A stretch of 34,934 bases of DNA from Acidobacteriota bacterium (GCA_003224755.1 QHZR01000010.1:1-34934); one strand, 5' to 3'. Shown: positions 1-8,475, counted from the stretch's first letter. The notes: a model not told the origin generated them from the sequence alone. A program made the numbers and translations.

Positions 1-62
1 CCATTCGAATAGGCGCCTGAAGCGTATCTCCTGTGCTCGTAATTAATTGATTGTAAATAAGT

Positions 63-139
<77 letters not shown>

Positions 140-389
140 ACAGATGGTTCGCGCGCCGGTATTGGCAACTGCGGAGCGCGATGACTGCGATTATAACATC
201 GTGGCCTGCACAGTTTTTCGTCGCTCGAAGCTCGACATCCTCACTCGCACGACCAAGCATGTGTAAGTCTGCTGCTCTCGGACGCCAAGTTTGAGCGAAG
301 CATTCTCGAGCTCCCGCTCAGGCGTGATAAAGTGCTATATATCAGTTAAAAGCCCTTTATCTCCTGGTAGTTCTCTTTAGCTTGGGCGA

Positions 390-1514
390 ATGGCTCCGAT
401 GATTGCATTCACTGCCGAATCGCTTTCCACACCTATAACGACGATCGCGCGCCCCGTTTTGATCGTGGAAGACGGAACCATTGTGCGGCTGGAGAGTCGT
501 CACGGTGTGGAGCTGCCGTCCGGGGTTGATCTCGTGTCGTTCAACGATTGCACCATCGCGCCTGGCTTCATTGACATTCACATCCATGGCTCGGCAGGCT
601 ACGACGTTATGCAGGCTGACCAAAGCGCTCGCAGTCACTTTGAACACTTTCTCGCGCGGCATGGCGTAACTTCATATTATCCGACCACGGTGACTGCCCC
701 GCTGGACATCACCCTGACCGCTCTAGAGCGGTTGGCCGATGCGATGGAATCGGCTGAGGGAAGGGGTGGCGGTCGCCCTTTGGGCGTTCACTTGGAGGGT
801 CCATTCCTCAGTCATGCGCGCCGGGGCGTGCATTCCCCGGAAGACCTCCTTTCTCCAACTATTGTGATGTTCGACAAATTCTGGCAGGCAGCGCGCGGAC
901 ACATTCGCGTGATGACGATTGCGCCGGAACTCGACGGCGCAAGCGACGTAATCGCCGAGGCAACACGGCGGGGAGTATGTGTGAGCATCGGTCACTCTGA
1001 CGCTACCTTGGAATTCGCCCGCCGCGGAGTTGCGGTGGGAGCGCGGCACGCGACTCATACTTTTATTTTGGGGGAAGTTCTCACCAACGAAAATGTGACG
1101 GCGGATGTTATCGCGGACGGATTCCACGTTGCACCCACTGTGATTGATCTTCTCTTCAAAGCCAAAGGGCCGGACAACATCGTCCTCATCACCGACGCCA
1201 TTTCCGCTGCCGGCATGCCGGATGGAAATTACAAGCTTGGACTACTCGAAGTGGACGTGCAAGGCGGTAAGTGCGTTAGGGATGGACGGCTCGCCGGCAG
1301 CGCATTGATCATGGATCGCGCCGTACAGAATGTAATGAATTTCGCGAAATGCGACTTGCAGCATGCGCTGCGCGCCGCAACGGCAAACCCCGCACGAGTC
1401 GTGGGTGCACAAAAGAAGGGCGTTCTGGAGCCTGGAGCTGATGCCGATTTCGTGGTGTTAACGGCTGAAGGAGAAGTTCGAGCCACCGTGATTAACGGCA
1501 CACTGCTGCAATAG
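390..1514 (+). CDS. nagA: N-acetylglucosamine-6-phosphate deacetylase (loop-deleted variant)
   Basis: This amidohydrolase-fold enzyme would remove acetate from GlcNAc-6-phosphate in the cytoplasm, feeding amino-sugar catabolism or cell-wall recycling. It shows the metal motif HIH at residues 64-66, HLEGPF with Glu136, SIGHSD with His202, HATHTF with His223, GFH246 and the catalytic Asp269 in LITDA. It is 374 aa, slightly shorter than usual for the family. In other NagA proteins HATHTF is followed by an NAM...HREPG loop that holds phosphate-contacting residues; here it jumps straight to ILGEVLTNENV, as if about 12 residues were deleted in frame. Activity is therefore uncertain. The start at 390 has no strong Shine-Dalgarno; ATG 399 is an alternative. 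The next gene begins 16 nt downstream and very likely shares the transcript. Confidence 0.9.
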   Translation: MAPMIAFTAESLSTPITTIARPVLIVEDGTIVRLESRHGVELPSGVDLVSFNDCTIAPGFIDIHIHGSAGYDVMQADQSARSHFEHFLARHGVTSYYPTTVTAPLDITLTALERLADAMESAEGRGGGRPLGVHLEGPFLSHARRGVHSPEDLLSPTIVMFDKFWQAARGHIRVMTIAPELDGASDVIAEATRRGVCVSIGHSDATLEFARRGVAVGARHATHTFILGEVLTNENVTADVIADGFHVAPTVIDLLFKAKGPDNIVLITDAISAAGMPDGNYKLGLLEVDVQGGKCVRDGRLAGSALIMDRAVQNVMNFAKCDLQHALRAATANPARVVGAQKKGVLEPGADADFVVLTAEGEVRATVINGTLLQ

Positions 1515-1530
1515 GGGACCAAAAGAAGAT

Positions 1531-2661
1531 ATGTCGGATAAAAATGGGTTTCCACATTTCATGCTCAAAGAAATTTTTGAGCAGCCGAAGGCGCTCGCCG
1601 AGACGATCGCTCCGCGGGTCTCGCTTGAACCAGCCGGATTGCGGATCGCAGAAGAAGTACGCATCCCGCAGAGCGAATTGCGCGAGTTAAAGAGAATCAA
1701 TATTGTTGCCTCGGGCACGAGCCGTCATGCGGGCATTGTGGGCCAGCATATCTTCCAGGAGTTGGTTCGCCTGCCGGTGGAGGTGGACTATGCTAGCGAG
1801 TTTGAGAATCGCAATCCCCTGATTGGAAGAGCTGAGCTCACGATCGTCATTACTCAATCGGGTGAGACCGCCGATACCACCGGTGCACAACGCGAAGCCA
1901 AGAAAAAAGGATCGCGGACCATCGCGATCTCAAACGTTTTGAACTCAACCATTGCGCGCGAGGCAGACGGTGTTCTCTATACGAACGCCGGGCCTGAAAT
2001 CAGCATAGCTTCTACCAAGGCGTTCACTGCGCAGATGGCAGTGCTGTTCCTGCTTGCGGCTTACATTGGCAGCGTGCGCGGGGACCTGTCCAAGGAGCAA
2101 CTTCGAGGCTGGATTGAAGAGTTGCTGGATCTTCCGCGAAAAGCTGACGAAGTGCTGAAGCAAGCACCTTTATGTCAGCGGCTGGCTGAGCACTTTCGAA
2201 AGATCGAGGATTTTCTATTCCTCGGGCGTGCAATTCACTATCCCATCGCGATGGACGGCGCGCTGAAGCTCAAAGAGGTTTCTTACGTTCACGCGGAAGG
2301 ATATCCGACAGGGGAAACAAAACACGGTCCCAACGCCTTGATTGATGAACATTTGCCACTGGTCATGATTGCAACTTGCGATCGCAACGACCCCGGCTCA
2401 GTTCGGCGCCACGAGAAGGACCTCGCCAACATTCGACAATTCAAGGAGCAATCGGGCCGAATTATTGCGATTGCGACCGAAGGCGATGTCGAAACCAAGG
2501 CACTTGCGAACGAAGTCGTTTTCGTCCCGCAAGCCCCCGAGTTGCTCTCCCCCATGCTCGAGATTATTCCTCTACAGTTGTTCGCATACTACACCGCGGT
2601 AATCAAAGGATTGGACGTCGACAGGCCGCGAAACCTGGTGAAGTCAGTAATGCAAGAATAA
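1531..2661 (+). CDS. GlmS-like double-SIS sugar isomerase/deaminase (NagB-II type)
   Basis: This 376-aa protein has two SIS domains and matches the isomerase half of glucosamine-6-phosphate synthase (GlmS). It has no N-terminal CGIVG glutaminase domain, so it cannot use glutamine. It begins with the GlmS linker peptide (HFMLKEIFEQPKAL). SIS1 carries ASGTSRHAG and TQSGETADT, then STKAFTAQ. SIS2 carries GETKHGPNALID, which contains the ring-opening His region. The C-terminal RPRNLVKSV supplies the conserved Lys. Stand-alone proteins of this type next to nagA act in other bacteria as glucosamine-6-phosphate deaminases (NagB-II), giving fructose-6-phosphate and ammonia. That role is inferred here from architecture and from the 16-nt spacing to nagA. 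An AGAAG sequence precedes the ATG. The product is probably cytoplasmic. Confidence 0.88.
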   Translation: MSDKNGFPHFMLKEIFEQPKALAETIAPRVSLEPAGLRIAEEVRIPQSELRELKRINIVASGTSRHAGIVGQHIFQELVRLPVEVDYASEFENRNPLIGRAELTIVITQSGETADTTGAQREAKKKGSRTIAISNVLNSTIAREADGVLYTNAGPEISIASTKAFTAQMAVLFLLAAYIGSVRGDLSKEQLRGWIEELLDLPRKADEVLKQAPLCQRLAEHFRKIEDFLFLGRAIHYPIAMDGALKLKEVSYVHAEGYPTGETKHGPNALIDEHLPLVMIATCDRNDPGSVRRHEKDLANIRQFKEQSGRIIAIATEGDVETKALANEVVFVPQAPELLSPMLEIIPLQLFAYYTAVIKGLDVDRPRNLVKSVMQE

Positions 2662-2667
2662 CGACGT

Positions 2668-3045
2668 CTAGTTGGGTTTGCGGATTTTACCGTCAGCGAA
2701 GTGGCGGAGCAGGGCAGCATCCGTCATGGATTTGTACTTCTCGATAAAGGACCCCACGGTGGCGCTTACCATTTTCTCAGGAGCGCGCCGTGACTGTTCT
2801 CCCGCTTCCGGGTCAGTGGTCATCACCTGAACATAGAACCATAGAAAGTGCCGCATCTGATCCAGGGCGGAACGGAGCAGCTCGAGAGATTCGATTTCCG
2901 GCAGTTGGGTCAGGGCCTCCATCAGCTCTGGGTCGCTGGGTGCCTGCATTGCGGCGCAGTTGAGTTCGCGCTGAATCACGCGCAGATCTTCGGTCACTCG
3001 CAGCATGCGAACATGAACATCGTCGAGGCAATTGTCTTCGGCCAT
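2668..3045 (-). CDS. hypothetical protein, 125 aa
   Basis: I do not recognise this protein. It is soluble with no signal peptide or membrane segment. It is rich in Leu, Glu and Met, and its predicted character is mostly alpha-helical (for example the stretch with RVTEDLRVIQREL and LELLRSALDQMRHFLWFYVQVM). It contains three Cys without a metal-binding pattern. It is convergent with the SIS gene, with only six bases between the two stop codons. The start codon lacks a strong Shine-Dalgarno. The even amino-acid composition and lack of alternative long frames support a real gene. Confidence 0.6.
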   Translation of the reverse strand: MAEDNCLDDVHVRMLRVTEDLRVIQRELNCAAMQAPSDPELMEALTQLPEIESLELLRSALDQMRHFLWFYVQVMTTDPEAGEQSRRAPEKMVSATVGSFIEKYKSMTDAALLRHFADGKIRKPN

Positions 3046-3154
3046 TGGTAGCTTTCTGGACGATTCAACATCTCATTCGCAGCCGGAAGCTAGAAGATGT
3101 CCCATGTGCATGCGCTTTCGTAATTCCAGCGACAGACGCGCGTTTCGAAGGGAA

Positions 3155-3814
3155 CTAGGGGAGAACCGAGCCAGTGCGAATTTGTGGCACCTCTACAAAA
3201 CGTGCGCCAACACTGGGGTTTTCGACGGCCGAGACCAGAAGGCTAATCATCTGATCAAGCGTTACCAGTCCCAGTCTTCTTGCTCCATCGCGAGTTGAGG
3301 GGATCCGCTTGCAGAGCCAGTACATCGGTAACAGCACGTAAGGCCAGCGGTGACCGGGACCTAGGACGTACCAGGGACGTACGATGGTTGCGTTCATCCC
3401 GCTGGTTCGGAGCGCGGCCTCACACTCAGCGCGCACTGCGATGTAACTCTTCATCATCGGCGCCGGCTGGGCCACACTCAAGTAGATGAAATGTTGAACA
3501 CCCGCTTGCCGTGCGGCATCAATCGCCCCTAAACCTGCGACTCGATCAATTGCCTGAAACTCTGCCGTTTTGGCTGGGCTGGGCTGGGAGACGCCGACCA
3601 GCTGCACGAATGTGTCGGCCGGACGAATGTGTGTGGCATATGAAGTAAGATCCAGTGCGTTCCCAAGTACCGGTTCACAACAGTTCGTGGGAAGCTTGTG
3701 CTCGCTTCCGGGTCGAACCAGGGCGCGAACGTGATGTCCGCGTTCGGACAGGTGGCGAATGAGAAGTCTGCCTATGTATCCGGTTCCTCCAGTGATAAAA
3801 ACGGAAGCTGGCAT
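3155..3814 (-). CDS. atypical SDR / NmrA-like NAD(P)-binding protein
   Basis: The N-terminus reads VFITGGTGYIGRLLIRHL, a classic Rossmann GxxGxxG nucleotide-binding loop, followed by a basic RALVRPGS segment that often selects NADPH. The rest (residues 60-219) fits the extended/atypical short-chain dehydrogenase group that includes NmrA-like and complex I NDUFA9-like proteins: HFIYLSVAQ, then TIVRPWYVLGPGHRWP. The open frame extends upstream to 3904, but ATG 3814 is chosen because it puts the Rossmann strand at the N-terminus; upstream codons run into the repeat cluster at 3843-4016. The substrate cannot be deduced. It follows the sorbosone dehydrogenase-like gene on the same strand but is separated by about 210 nt of repeats, so separate transcription is likely. 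Confidence 0.8.
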   Translation of the reverse strand: MPASVFITGGTGYIGRLLIRHLSERGHHVRALVRPGSEHKLPTNCCEPVLGNALDLTSYATHIRPADTFVQLVGVSQPSPAKTAEFQAIDRVAGLGAIDAARQAGVQHFIYLSVAQPAPMMKSYIAVRAECEAALRTSGMNATIVRPWYVLGPGHRWPYVLLPMYWLCKRIPSTRDGARRLGLVTLDQMISLLVSAVENPSVGARFVEVPQIRTGSVLP

Positions 3815-3842
3815 TTGTGTAGAGTACGCGTTCAGGACAACC

Positions 3843-4016
3843 ATGGATTGTATTGCGGCCCGATGAACCTGGGCCGCTGGACGGGCGAGGGCGCCCGTCC
3901 CCACACGAGCTGTGATGGATTGAACTGCGGCCCGTCCCCATGTGACCAGTGATGGATTCTATTGCGGCTCGATAGGGCAAGGCCGAAGGACAGCCGGGGC
4001 GGCTGTCCCCACGTGG
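3843..4016. repeat. degenerate tandem repeat cluster with GGACAGCC/GGCTGTCC hairpins (REP-like)
   Basis: Three related units start at ATGGATT (3843, 3915 and 3952). Each continues with (G/C)NA(C/T)TGCGGC(C/T)CG, and each unit runs through GTCCCCA. Unit 1 holds an ACGGGCG...CGCCCGT inverted repeat. Unit 3 holds GGACAGCC-GGGGC-GGCTGTCC. The spacing differs because unit 2 is shorter. A related palindrome lies at 21415-21445. This resembles dispersed intergenic palindromes of the REP type, but no RAYT transposase is present in the window. Confidence 0.6.
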
Positions 4017-4027
4017 TCTGTGCGGAC

Positions 4028-5314
4028 CTATTTTCCAGTGTAGCTGATGCGCCAAATCGAACCGGTGCCGTCGTCACTGACGAGCAGTGAACCGTCTTTC
4101 GCAACCGCGATGCCGACTGGCCGGCCCCACACCTTGCCGTCTTCAGTCACAAAGCCAGTCAGAAAGTCCTGGTATTCGCCCGATGCCTTCCCATCTTGAT
4201 GGAGTGGGACGCGCACTACCTCGTAGCCGGTGCGCTTCGAGCGGTTCCAGGATCCATGCAGGGCAAGAAACATTTCGCCCTGGTATTCGGCTGGGAATTG
4301 GTCACCGTTATAAAAGGCAAAGCCGAGAGGTGCGCTGTGTGGCTGAATCAGAACGTCAGGAGTGATCATTTTTGCACGCCAATCAGGGTGACTGTCTTTC
4401 AAGCGCGGATCGCGGTTTTTGCCTATGTAGTACCAGGGCCAGCCATAGAAGCCGCCGTCTTGCACATGAGTGGTGTAGTCAGGGACGAGATTGTCTCCGA
4501 GCGCATCTCGTTCGTTGGTTGCAGTCCAAAGCTCTCCGGTTTTTGGTTCTATCGCGAGGCCGACAGGATTGCGAATGCCGGACGCAAAAACTCGAAGGCC
4601 GGAACCGTCCGGATTGCATACCAGAACATTGGCGCGATGAAATTCCGCAGCGTGAGTGTCTGGGTCATCAATATTTGAAACCGAGCCCACCGATATATAG
4701 AGCTTCTTCCCGTCGGGAGAAAAGGCCAGATCTCGCGTGGAGTGTCCGCCGTGGGACTGGTGTGCACCGGGATAGATCTCATCAACAATGGTCTGACCTT
4801 CGCCGCGAGCCTTCAGGTCGCCGTTGCGATATGGAAACCGCTTGACTGAATCCGTGTCGCCTATATAGATCCATTCGGGGTTTGCCCCAGGAGGATAAAA
4901 GGCAATGCCGAACGGCTCCCTCAAGCCCGACGCAAAAGTCTCCATCTGTTCGGGCCGGCCATCTTTGGTGACGCCCCGAAAGACTCTGAGATCTCCCTTA
5001 TCCATCTCTGTCAGGAATATGTCGCCATTTGGTGCCGCGCGGAGTTCGCGGGGATTGGTGAGATCGCTGGCGAAAATATTGATTTTGAAGCCTGGCAAAG
5101 TTTTCGGCATTGCCCCTTCCGGGCGTGGTTGCGGCTCTGGCGAGGCTACGCCAACGTGCTGAGCGCTGGGCGATGGTAGATCGTTGACGGTGATCTTGTG
5201 AATCGTGCCGGGACTCTCTCCGAGGTAGTCGTAAAACGGAGAAGGCGGATCCGATGCGTAGATCACAGTGAGGCAGACCGCGACACCTGCGAGCAGTTTA
5301 AAGCGATGTCTCAT
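4028..5314 (-). CDS. secreted sorbosone dehydrogenase-like beta-propeller
   Basis: The 428-aa product starts with an N-terminal hydrophobic signal (LLAGVAVCLTVIYA), implying export. The mature part matches the glucose/sorbosone dehydrogenase beta-propeller family. Visible family features are LPGFKINIFASDL, NPRELRAAPNGDIFLTE, LREPFGIAFYP, HSTRDLAFSPDGKKLYISVGS, ASGIRNPVGLAIEP, ELWTATNERDALGDNLVPDY, DGGFYGWPWYYIG and RPVGIAVAKDGSLLVSDDGTG. Relatives oxidise sugars or polyols in the periplasm with PQQ. No PQQ synthesis gene is present here, so the cofactor and substrate remain inferred. An AGGTG sequence seven bases before the ATG supports the start. It lies downstream of the small 62-aa gene and tatA on the same strand. 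Confidence 0.88.
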   Translation of the reverse strand: MRHRFKLLAGVAVCLTVIYASDPPSPFYDYLGESPGTIHKITVNDLPSPSAQHVGVASPEPQPRPEGAMPKTLPGFKINIFASDLTNPRELRAAPNGDIFLTEMDKGDLRVFRGVTKDGRPEQMETFASGLREPFGIAFYPPGANPEWIYIGDTDSVKRFPYRNGDLKARGEGQTIVDEIYPGAHQSHGGHSTRDLAFSPDGKKLYISVGSVSNIDDPDTHAAEFHRANVLVCNPDGSGLRVFASGIRNPVGLAIEPKTGELWTATNERDALGDNLVPDYTTHVQDGGFYGWPWYYIGKNRDPRLKDSHPDWRAKMITPDVLIQPHSAPLGFAFYNGDQFPAEYQGEMFLALHGSWNRSKRTGYEVVRVPLHQDGKASGEYQDFLTGFVTEDGKVWGRPVGIAVAKDGSLLVSDDGTGSIWRISYTGK

Positions 5315-5397
5315 GATGGCACCTGCTTTTGAAGATTGTACTCACAAGATGACATCGTGGCATCTTAAGCCATTATCGCAGCGAGGTTATCCCGCAA

Positions 5398-5586
5398 TTA
5401 GGCAGCGTCTTCGTCCGGATCGGGAATCGAAGACGGCGGATCACTGGCAGGAAAACTGTCCTCGATAGTCCGATCCATGGAATCTTCCTCTGGCTCAGTT
5501 GGGTGGTCGTGGCGCTTCTGTTCTTCAGGGGGCCGTTCCTTCACGGTTTTGCCTGGGGAGGACGAACTGCGTTTTTGCTTGTCCAT
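5398..5586 (-). CDS. small acidic protein with EDSFPASDPPS motif, 62 aa
   Basis: This is a very hydrophilic, probably disordered small protein. Its N-terminal half is Lys/Arg/Glu-rich, and its C-terminal half carries DRTIEDSFPASDPPSS. That motif recurs in many short uncharacterised bacterial proteins, which argues that this is a real gene despite its size. No function is known. A GAGAGG Shine-Dalgarno lies five bases before the ATG. It sits between tatA and the sorbosone dehydrogenase-like gene, all on the minus strand with gaps of 150 and 83 nt. Confidence 0.72.
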   Translation of the reverse strand: MDKQKRSSSSPGKTVKERPPEEQKRHDHPTEPEEDSMDRTIEDSFPASDPPSSIPDPDEDAA

Positions 5587-5736
5587 AAGGACCTCTCAAT
5601 TCTGGCGTGAGTTGTTTCTCACAAGGTTAGATGACCTTGCGAGGATATTAGTCACTCGAACGCGGGGGGAGGGAAGGCCAAAAACAGGACGAAAGTTGCC
5701 CGGTGGTGCTGCAGGGAGATTACGAAACTTGTTGGA

Positions 5737-5943
5737 CTAACTCTTGGTTTCGGTGTTGCTTGCAGCCGGAGCGGAAGGCGCTTTGGACTGCTCATCAGCC
5801 GCCGGTTTTTCTTTCATACCTTCCTTCAACGCGCGGAAGCCTTCGCCGATACCTTTGCCTAACTCGGGCAGCTTCTTGGGTCCGAACAAAAGCAGAGCCA
5901 CCAGGAAGATGATCAACAAATGCATCGGGGATAGTAATTCCAT
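5737..5943 (-). CDS. tatA: Sec-independent translocase subunit TatA/TatE
   Basis: The 68-aa protein has the TatA layout. A short N-terminal transmembrane helix (MHLLIIFLVALLLF, about residues 7-20) is followed by the hinge FGPKKLPELGKGIG, an amphipathic helix (EGFRALKEGMK) and a flexible acidic/Ala-Ser tail. In the cytoplasmic membrane TatA forms the oligomer that passes folded twin-arginine substrates. tatB and tatC are not in the window, so this is a solitary tatA as in many acidobacteria and other Gram-negatives. GGAG precedes the ATG by about eight bases. Confidence 0.93.
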   Translation of the reverse strand: MELLSPMHLLIIFLVALLLFGPKKLPELGKGIGEGFRALKEGMKEKPAADEQSKAPSAPAASNTETKS

Positions 5944-6201
5944 AGAAATCTCCGCTAACTACGCTACTTAAACCTTACTGAAGTCACCCAACCGCGTCAA
6001 CTGCCTGGGACACGGCGGCTCGCCTTTGCTGACAGAGCTGGACCCGGTCGCTATGTGTAAGCAGTCCGTTTCCTGTTTTGATCCCTGTACTGTTTTCCTT
6101 TTGTCCTTATTACTTACGTGATCTACCCCACATTACTCGACGCTTCTATGTTGCTGAGAGTACGCGAGTACGGCAAACCGGCTAAACAATGGAGTCCCGC
6201 G

Positions 6202-7653
6202 GTGCGCAGTAAAGTCATTCTTTGTTCCGCAATCTTTGCAGCAATTGTTATTCCCGCCCTTGCGGCTGAACCCCCTATTGACTGCAATCGCCTGATGGCT
6301 TGGATGGCAGGTGCCGCGTCCGATTCCAGCCTGATCAGTATGCTCCAGAGACACGGCAGCTCGATCGCTTTGGGCCCGGCGTCTGAATCCGAACTCCGCA
6401 CAGCGGGAGTATCCTCAGAAATCCTGACGGCGTTGCATCGGCTTCAGCTCGGAAACGGTGCCCACAGTCCGTGCTCCGCGGCGTTGGCGAAGGCCGCAGC
6501 GCTAGTGCATCACAAGCAATATGAAGATGCCGATGACCTCATCAGTCGCTTGATTGGCGATGATCCTCGCAATGGCTCCCTCCACTTCGCTCTTGGATAC
6601 CTCAAGCAGCAGCAGGGCGATTGGAATAGCGCGTTCGACGAATACAGCGCGTCGAAAGACGCGGACCCTGATTTTGCTCCAGTCCACAATCGGCTGGCAC
6701 TGGTCTTGTATCAAGGAGATGACGGTGACAATGCGATTGGAGAAGCCCGAACTGCTTTGAGCATGGATTTCGAGGATGCCGAGGCATACCGAATGCTCGC
6801 TCTCGGCCACTATGCCAATGAACAGTTTGACGCCGCCATGAATGCGTTCCAGGAATCACTGGCACGTGATCCGCAGAATGCGGAAGTTTATTACGAGATG
6901 GGCCTGGTCGCTCGCGATCAAGGGGCGCCTGAGCAGGCAATTAGCTTCTTTCGAAAGTCGCTGAAGTTGAAACCGGAGGTCTGGCAAGTCCACAGCAGTC
7001 TCGGCGAGGTGCTCGGGCTACAAAAGCGGTTTGACGAAGCTCTCATCGAGCTGAATGTTGCCAAAGGCCTGGCGCCCTCGGAACCATCCGTCCGCGAAGG
7101 ATTGGCAACTGTTTATTACGGTCGCGGTGACTACGACGCTTCGATCGCCGAATATCGCGAGCTGTTCCGGATGAGCCCCGGCTGGCGACATGGCCATGAT
7201 TCTCTAGCACGCGCCTACATGGCAAAAAAGGAATTTGCACCGGCAGTCGCCGAGTTGAAGCTGGCAGTCGAGCAAAACCCGAGCAGCGCCGCACAGCATC
7301 GCGCTCTCGGTCAGCTCTTGTTGCTTTCTGATCGGCATGCGGAATCGGTCCGCGAATTGCGGATTGCGGTTGAGCTTGACCCTGAGTCTGCGTCCTCGCA
7401 CTACTATTTGGGAACAGGGTTGCTCGTGCTGCAGCAGGTGCCGGCTGCACTGAAGGAATTTCAGGAAGCAGTCCGGATCGAGCCTTCGGCCGAACATCAT
7501 TATGCGCTGGCGGCCTGCCTGATGAACCTGGGCCACGACAGCGAAGCGTTGGCAGAGATGCGCGTTGCCAGCCGCCTGGATCCGGAAAAGAAGCTCTATC
7601 ACGCGCGAGAGGAAGAACTGATGAACCTCATGCACGCGAACAGCCAACGGTAA
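6202..7653 (+). CDS. secreted TPR-repeat protein
   Basis: The protein has a signal peptide (RSKVILCSAIFAAIVIPALAA, likely cut after ALA), a Cys-containing N-terminal domain of about 90 residues, and then about ten tetratricopeptide repeats to the C-terminus (for example AVAELKLAVEQNPSSAAQHRALGQL and AEVYYEMGLVARDQGAPEQAISFFRKSLKLKP). TPR arrays scaffold protein-protein contacts; here they would lie in the periplasm. Start choice: the frame is open from GTG 6118 and ATG 6148, but GTG 6202 is preferred because a GGAG lies seven bases upstream and it places the signal sequence at the very N-terminus (483 aa). The longer versions would add 18-28 residues that look unlike a signal peptide. The partner is unknown. 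Confidence 0.85.
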   Translation: MRSKVILCSAIFAAIVIPALAAEPPIDCNRLMAWMAGAASDSSLISMLQRHGSSIALGPASESELRTAGVSSEILTALHRLQLGNGAHSPCSAALAKAAALVHHKQYEDADDLISRLIGDDPRNGSLHFALGYLKQQQGDWNSAFDEYSASKDADPDFAPVHNRLALVLYQGDDGDNAIGEARTALSMDFEDAEAYRMLALGHYANEQFDAAMNAFQESLARDPQNAEVYYEMGLVARDQGAPEQAISFFRKSLKLKPEVWQVHSSLGEVLGLQKRFDEALIELNVAKGLAPSEPSVREGLATVYYGRGDYDASIAEYRELFRMSPGWRHGHDSLARAYMAKKEFAPAVAELKLAVEQNPSSAAQHRALGQLLLLSDRHAESVRELRIAVELDPESASSHYYLGTGLLVLQQVPAALKEFQEAVRIEPSAEHHYALAACLMNLGHDSEALAEMRVASRLDPEKKLYHAREEELMNLMHANSQR

Positions 7654-7727
7654 GCACAACTGTTCATGGTCGGAAGTGAGATTCGATTTCGGACACCAGA
7701 ACTAAAATTTCTTTCTTGGACGATTAA

Positions 7728-8360
7728 ATGATTATGGGCACTCTCAACTCACAATCGGCAACTGGGACAGGGCAAGGTACCGCAGCTGCTCCCGCGCGTG
7801 AAATCAACCGGCACCCGATAGCCTCGGACGCGATTGCGCACGATACCGGGTACGGTCTGCCATGCGCCAAGTGCAAGACTTATTACACCGCTGCTCTTGC
7901 AGCCTGCCCAGTATGCAAAAGCCCGCAGCGAGTTTCGCCGCTCGAGCCCCTTGCCGCTGTCACGCCGGTCGAATCGTTGCCTGATCCCGAACAGCTTGAG
8001 GAAGAACGCGAACGATTTCTCCGCGACTTCAACGCGCAGGTTGTGGCGGCTCCGCTTCCCGCCGATTCGCCGACTCCAGCCATGCATTGCAACCGGCACG
8101 AGAACCATTTCAACTCGCCAGCAGTGGCCAACATCTGCCAAGCCTGCTATGACCAGCTTCAAGAGCGAGTTGATGTGCTCGAGGCGGCCATGCACATGGA
8201 CCTGCGCGAAGCTGCACAGATCGTTTATGACGCCGTGTGGTCTGACCCTTCTGATCCGAGTAAGACCTACCAGAACGCGGCTCAGTCACTCCTGGTTGAA
8301 TTACGCCGTCGCTCTGCAATTACGCAGGTGTTTGGACAGCTTCAACCGCCAGTCAATTAG
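7728..8360 (+). CDS. hypothetical protein with two zinc-binding clusters
   Basis: I do not recognise a named family. Residues 45-64 (CAKCKTYYTAALAACPVC) form a rubredoxin/zinc-ribbon knuckle pair. A second cluster at about 123-144 has C-x2-H-x2-H then CQAC, another probable metal site resembling a B-box-like or short zinc finger. The segment between is acidic and helical (PDPEQLEEERERFLRDF), and the C-terminal 65 residues look helical. There is no signal peptide, so a cytoplasmic location is likely. It follows the TPR gene by 74 nt and precedes the symporter by 115 nt. The Shine-Dalgarno is weak; ATG 7734 is a nearby alternative start. Confidence 0.7.
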   Translation: MIMGTLNSQSATGTGQGTAAAPAREINRHPIASDAIAHDTGYGLPCAKCKTYYTAALAACPVCKSPQRVSPLEPLAAVTPVESLPDPEQLEEERERFLRDFNAQVVAAPLPADSPTPAMHCNRHENHFNSPAVANICQACYDQLQERVDVLEAAMHMDLREAAQIVYDAVWSDPSDPSKTYQNAAQSLLVELRRRSAITQVFGQLQPPVN

Positions 8361-8392
8361 TCCGCATTTCTTCTCGCCACGCGTTCCTCGTA

Positions 8393-8413
8393 GAGCACCT
8401 GTCAGGCGTGCTC
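8393..8413. other. imperfect hairpin between zinc-ribbon gene and symporter
   Basis: GAGCA-CCTG pairs with CAGG-TGCTC around a single T, with a CG bulge. No T-tract follows on either strand, so it is not a standard intrinsic terminator. It could be an operator or a processing signal in the symporter leader. Confidence 0.3.
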
Positions 8414-8475
8414 AAACGCAGTACACTGCTATATAGCGGGCCTAACCCGGATTCTTAGGCGCGACAGAGGAACCA

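Noticed and set aside
4028-5314. Firm assignment as a PQQ enzyme
   Set aside because: The fold fits the sorbosone dehydrogenase-like family, but no PQQ genes or diagnostic cofactor residues could be confirmed by eye.
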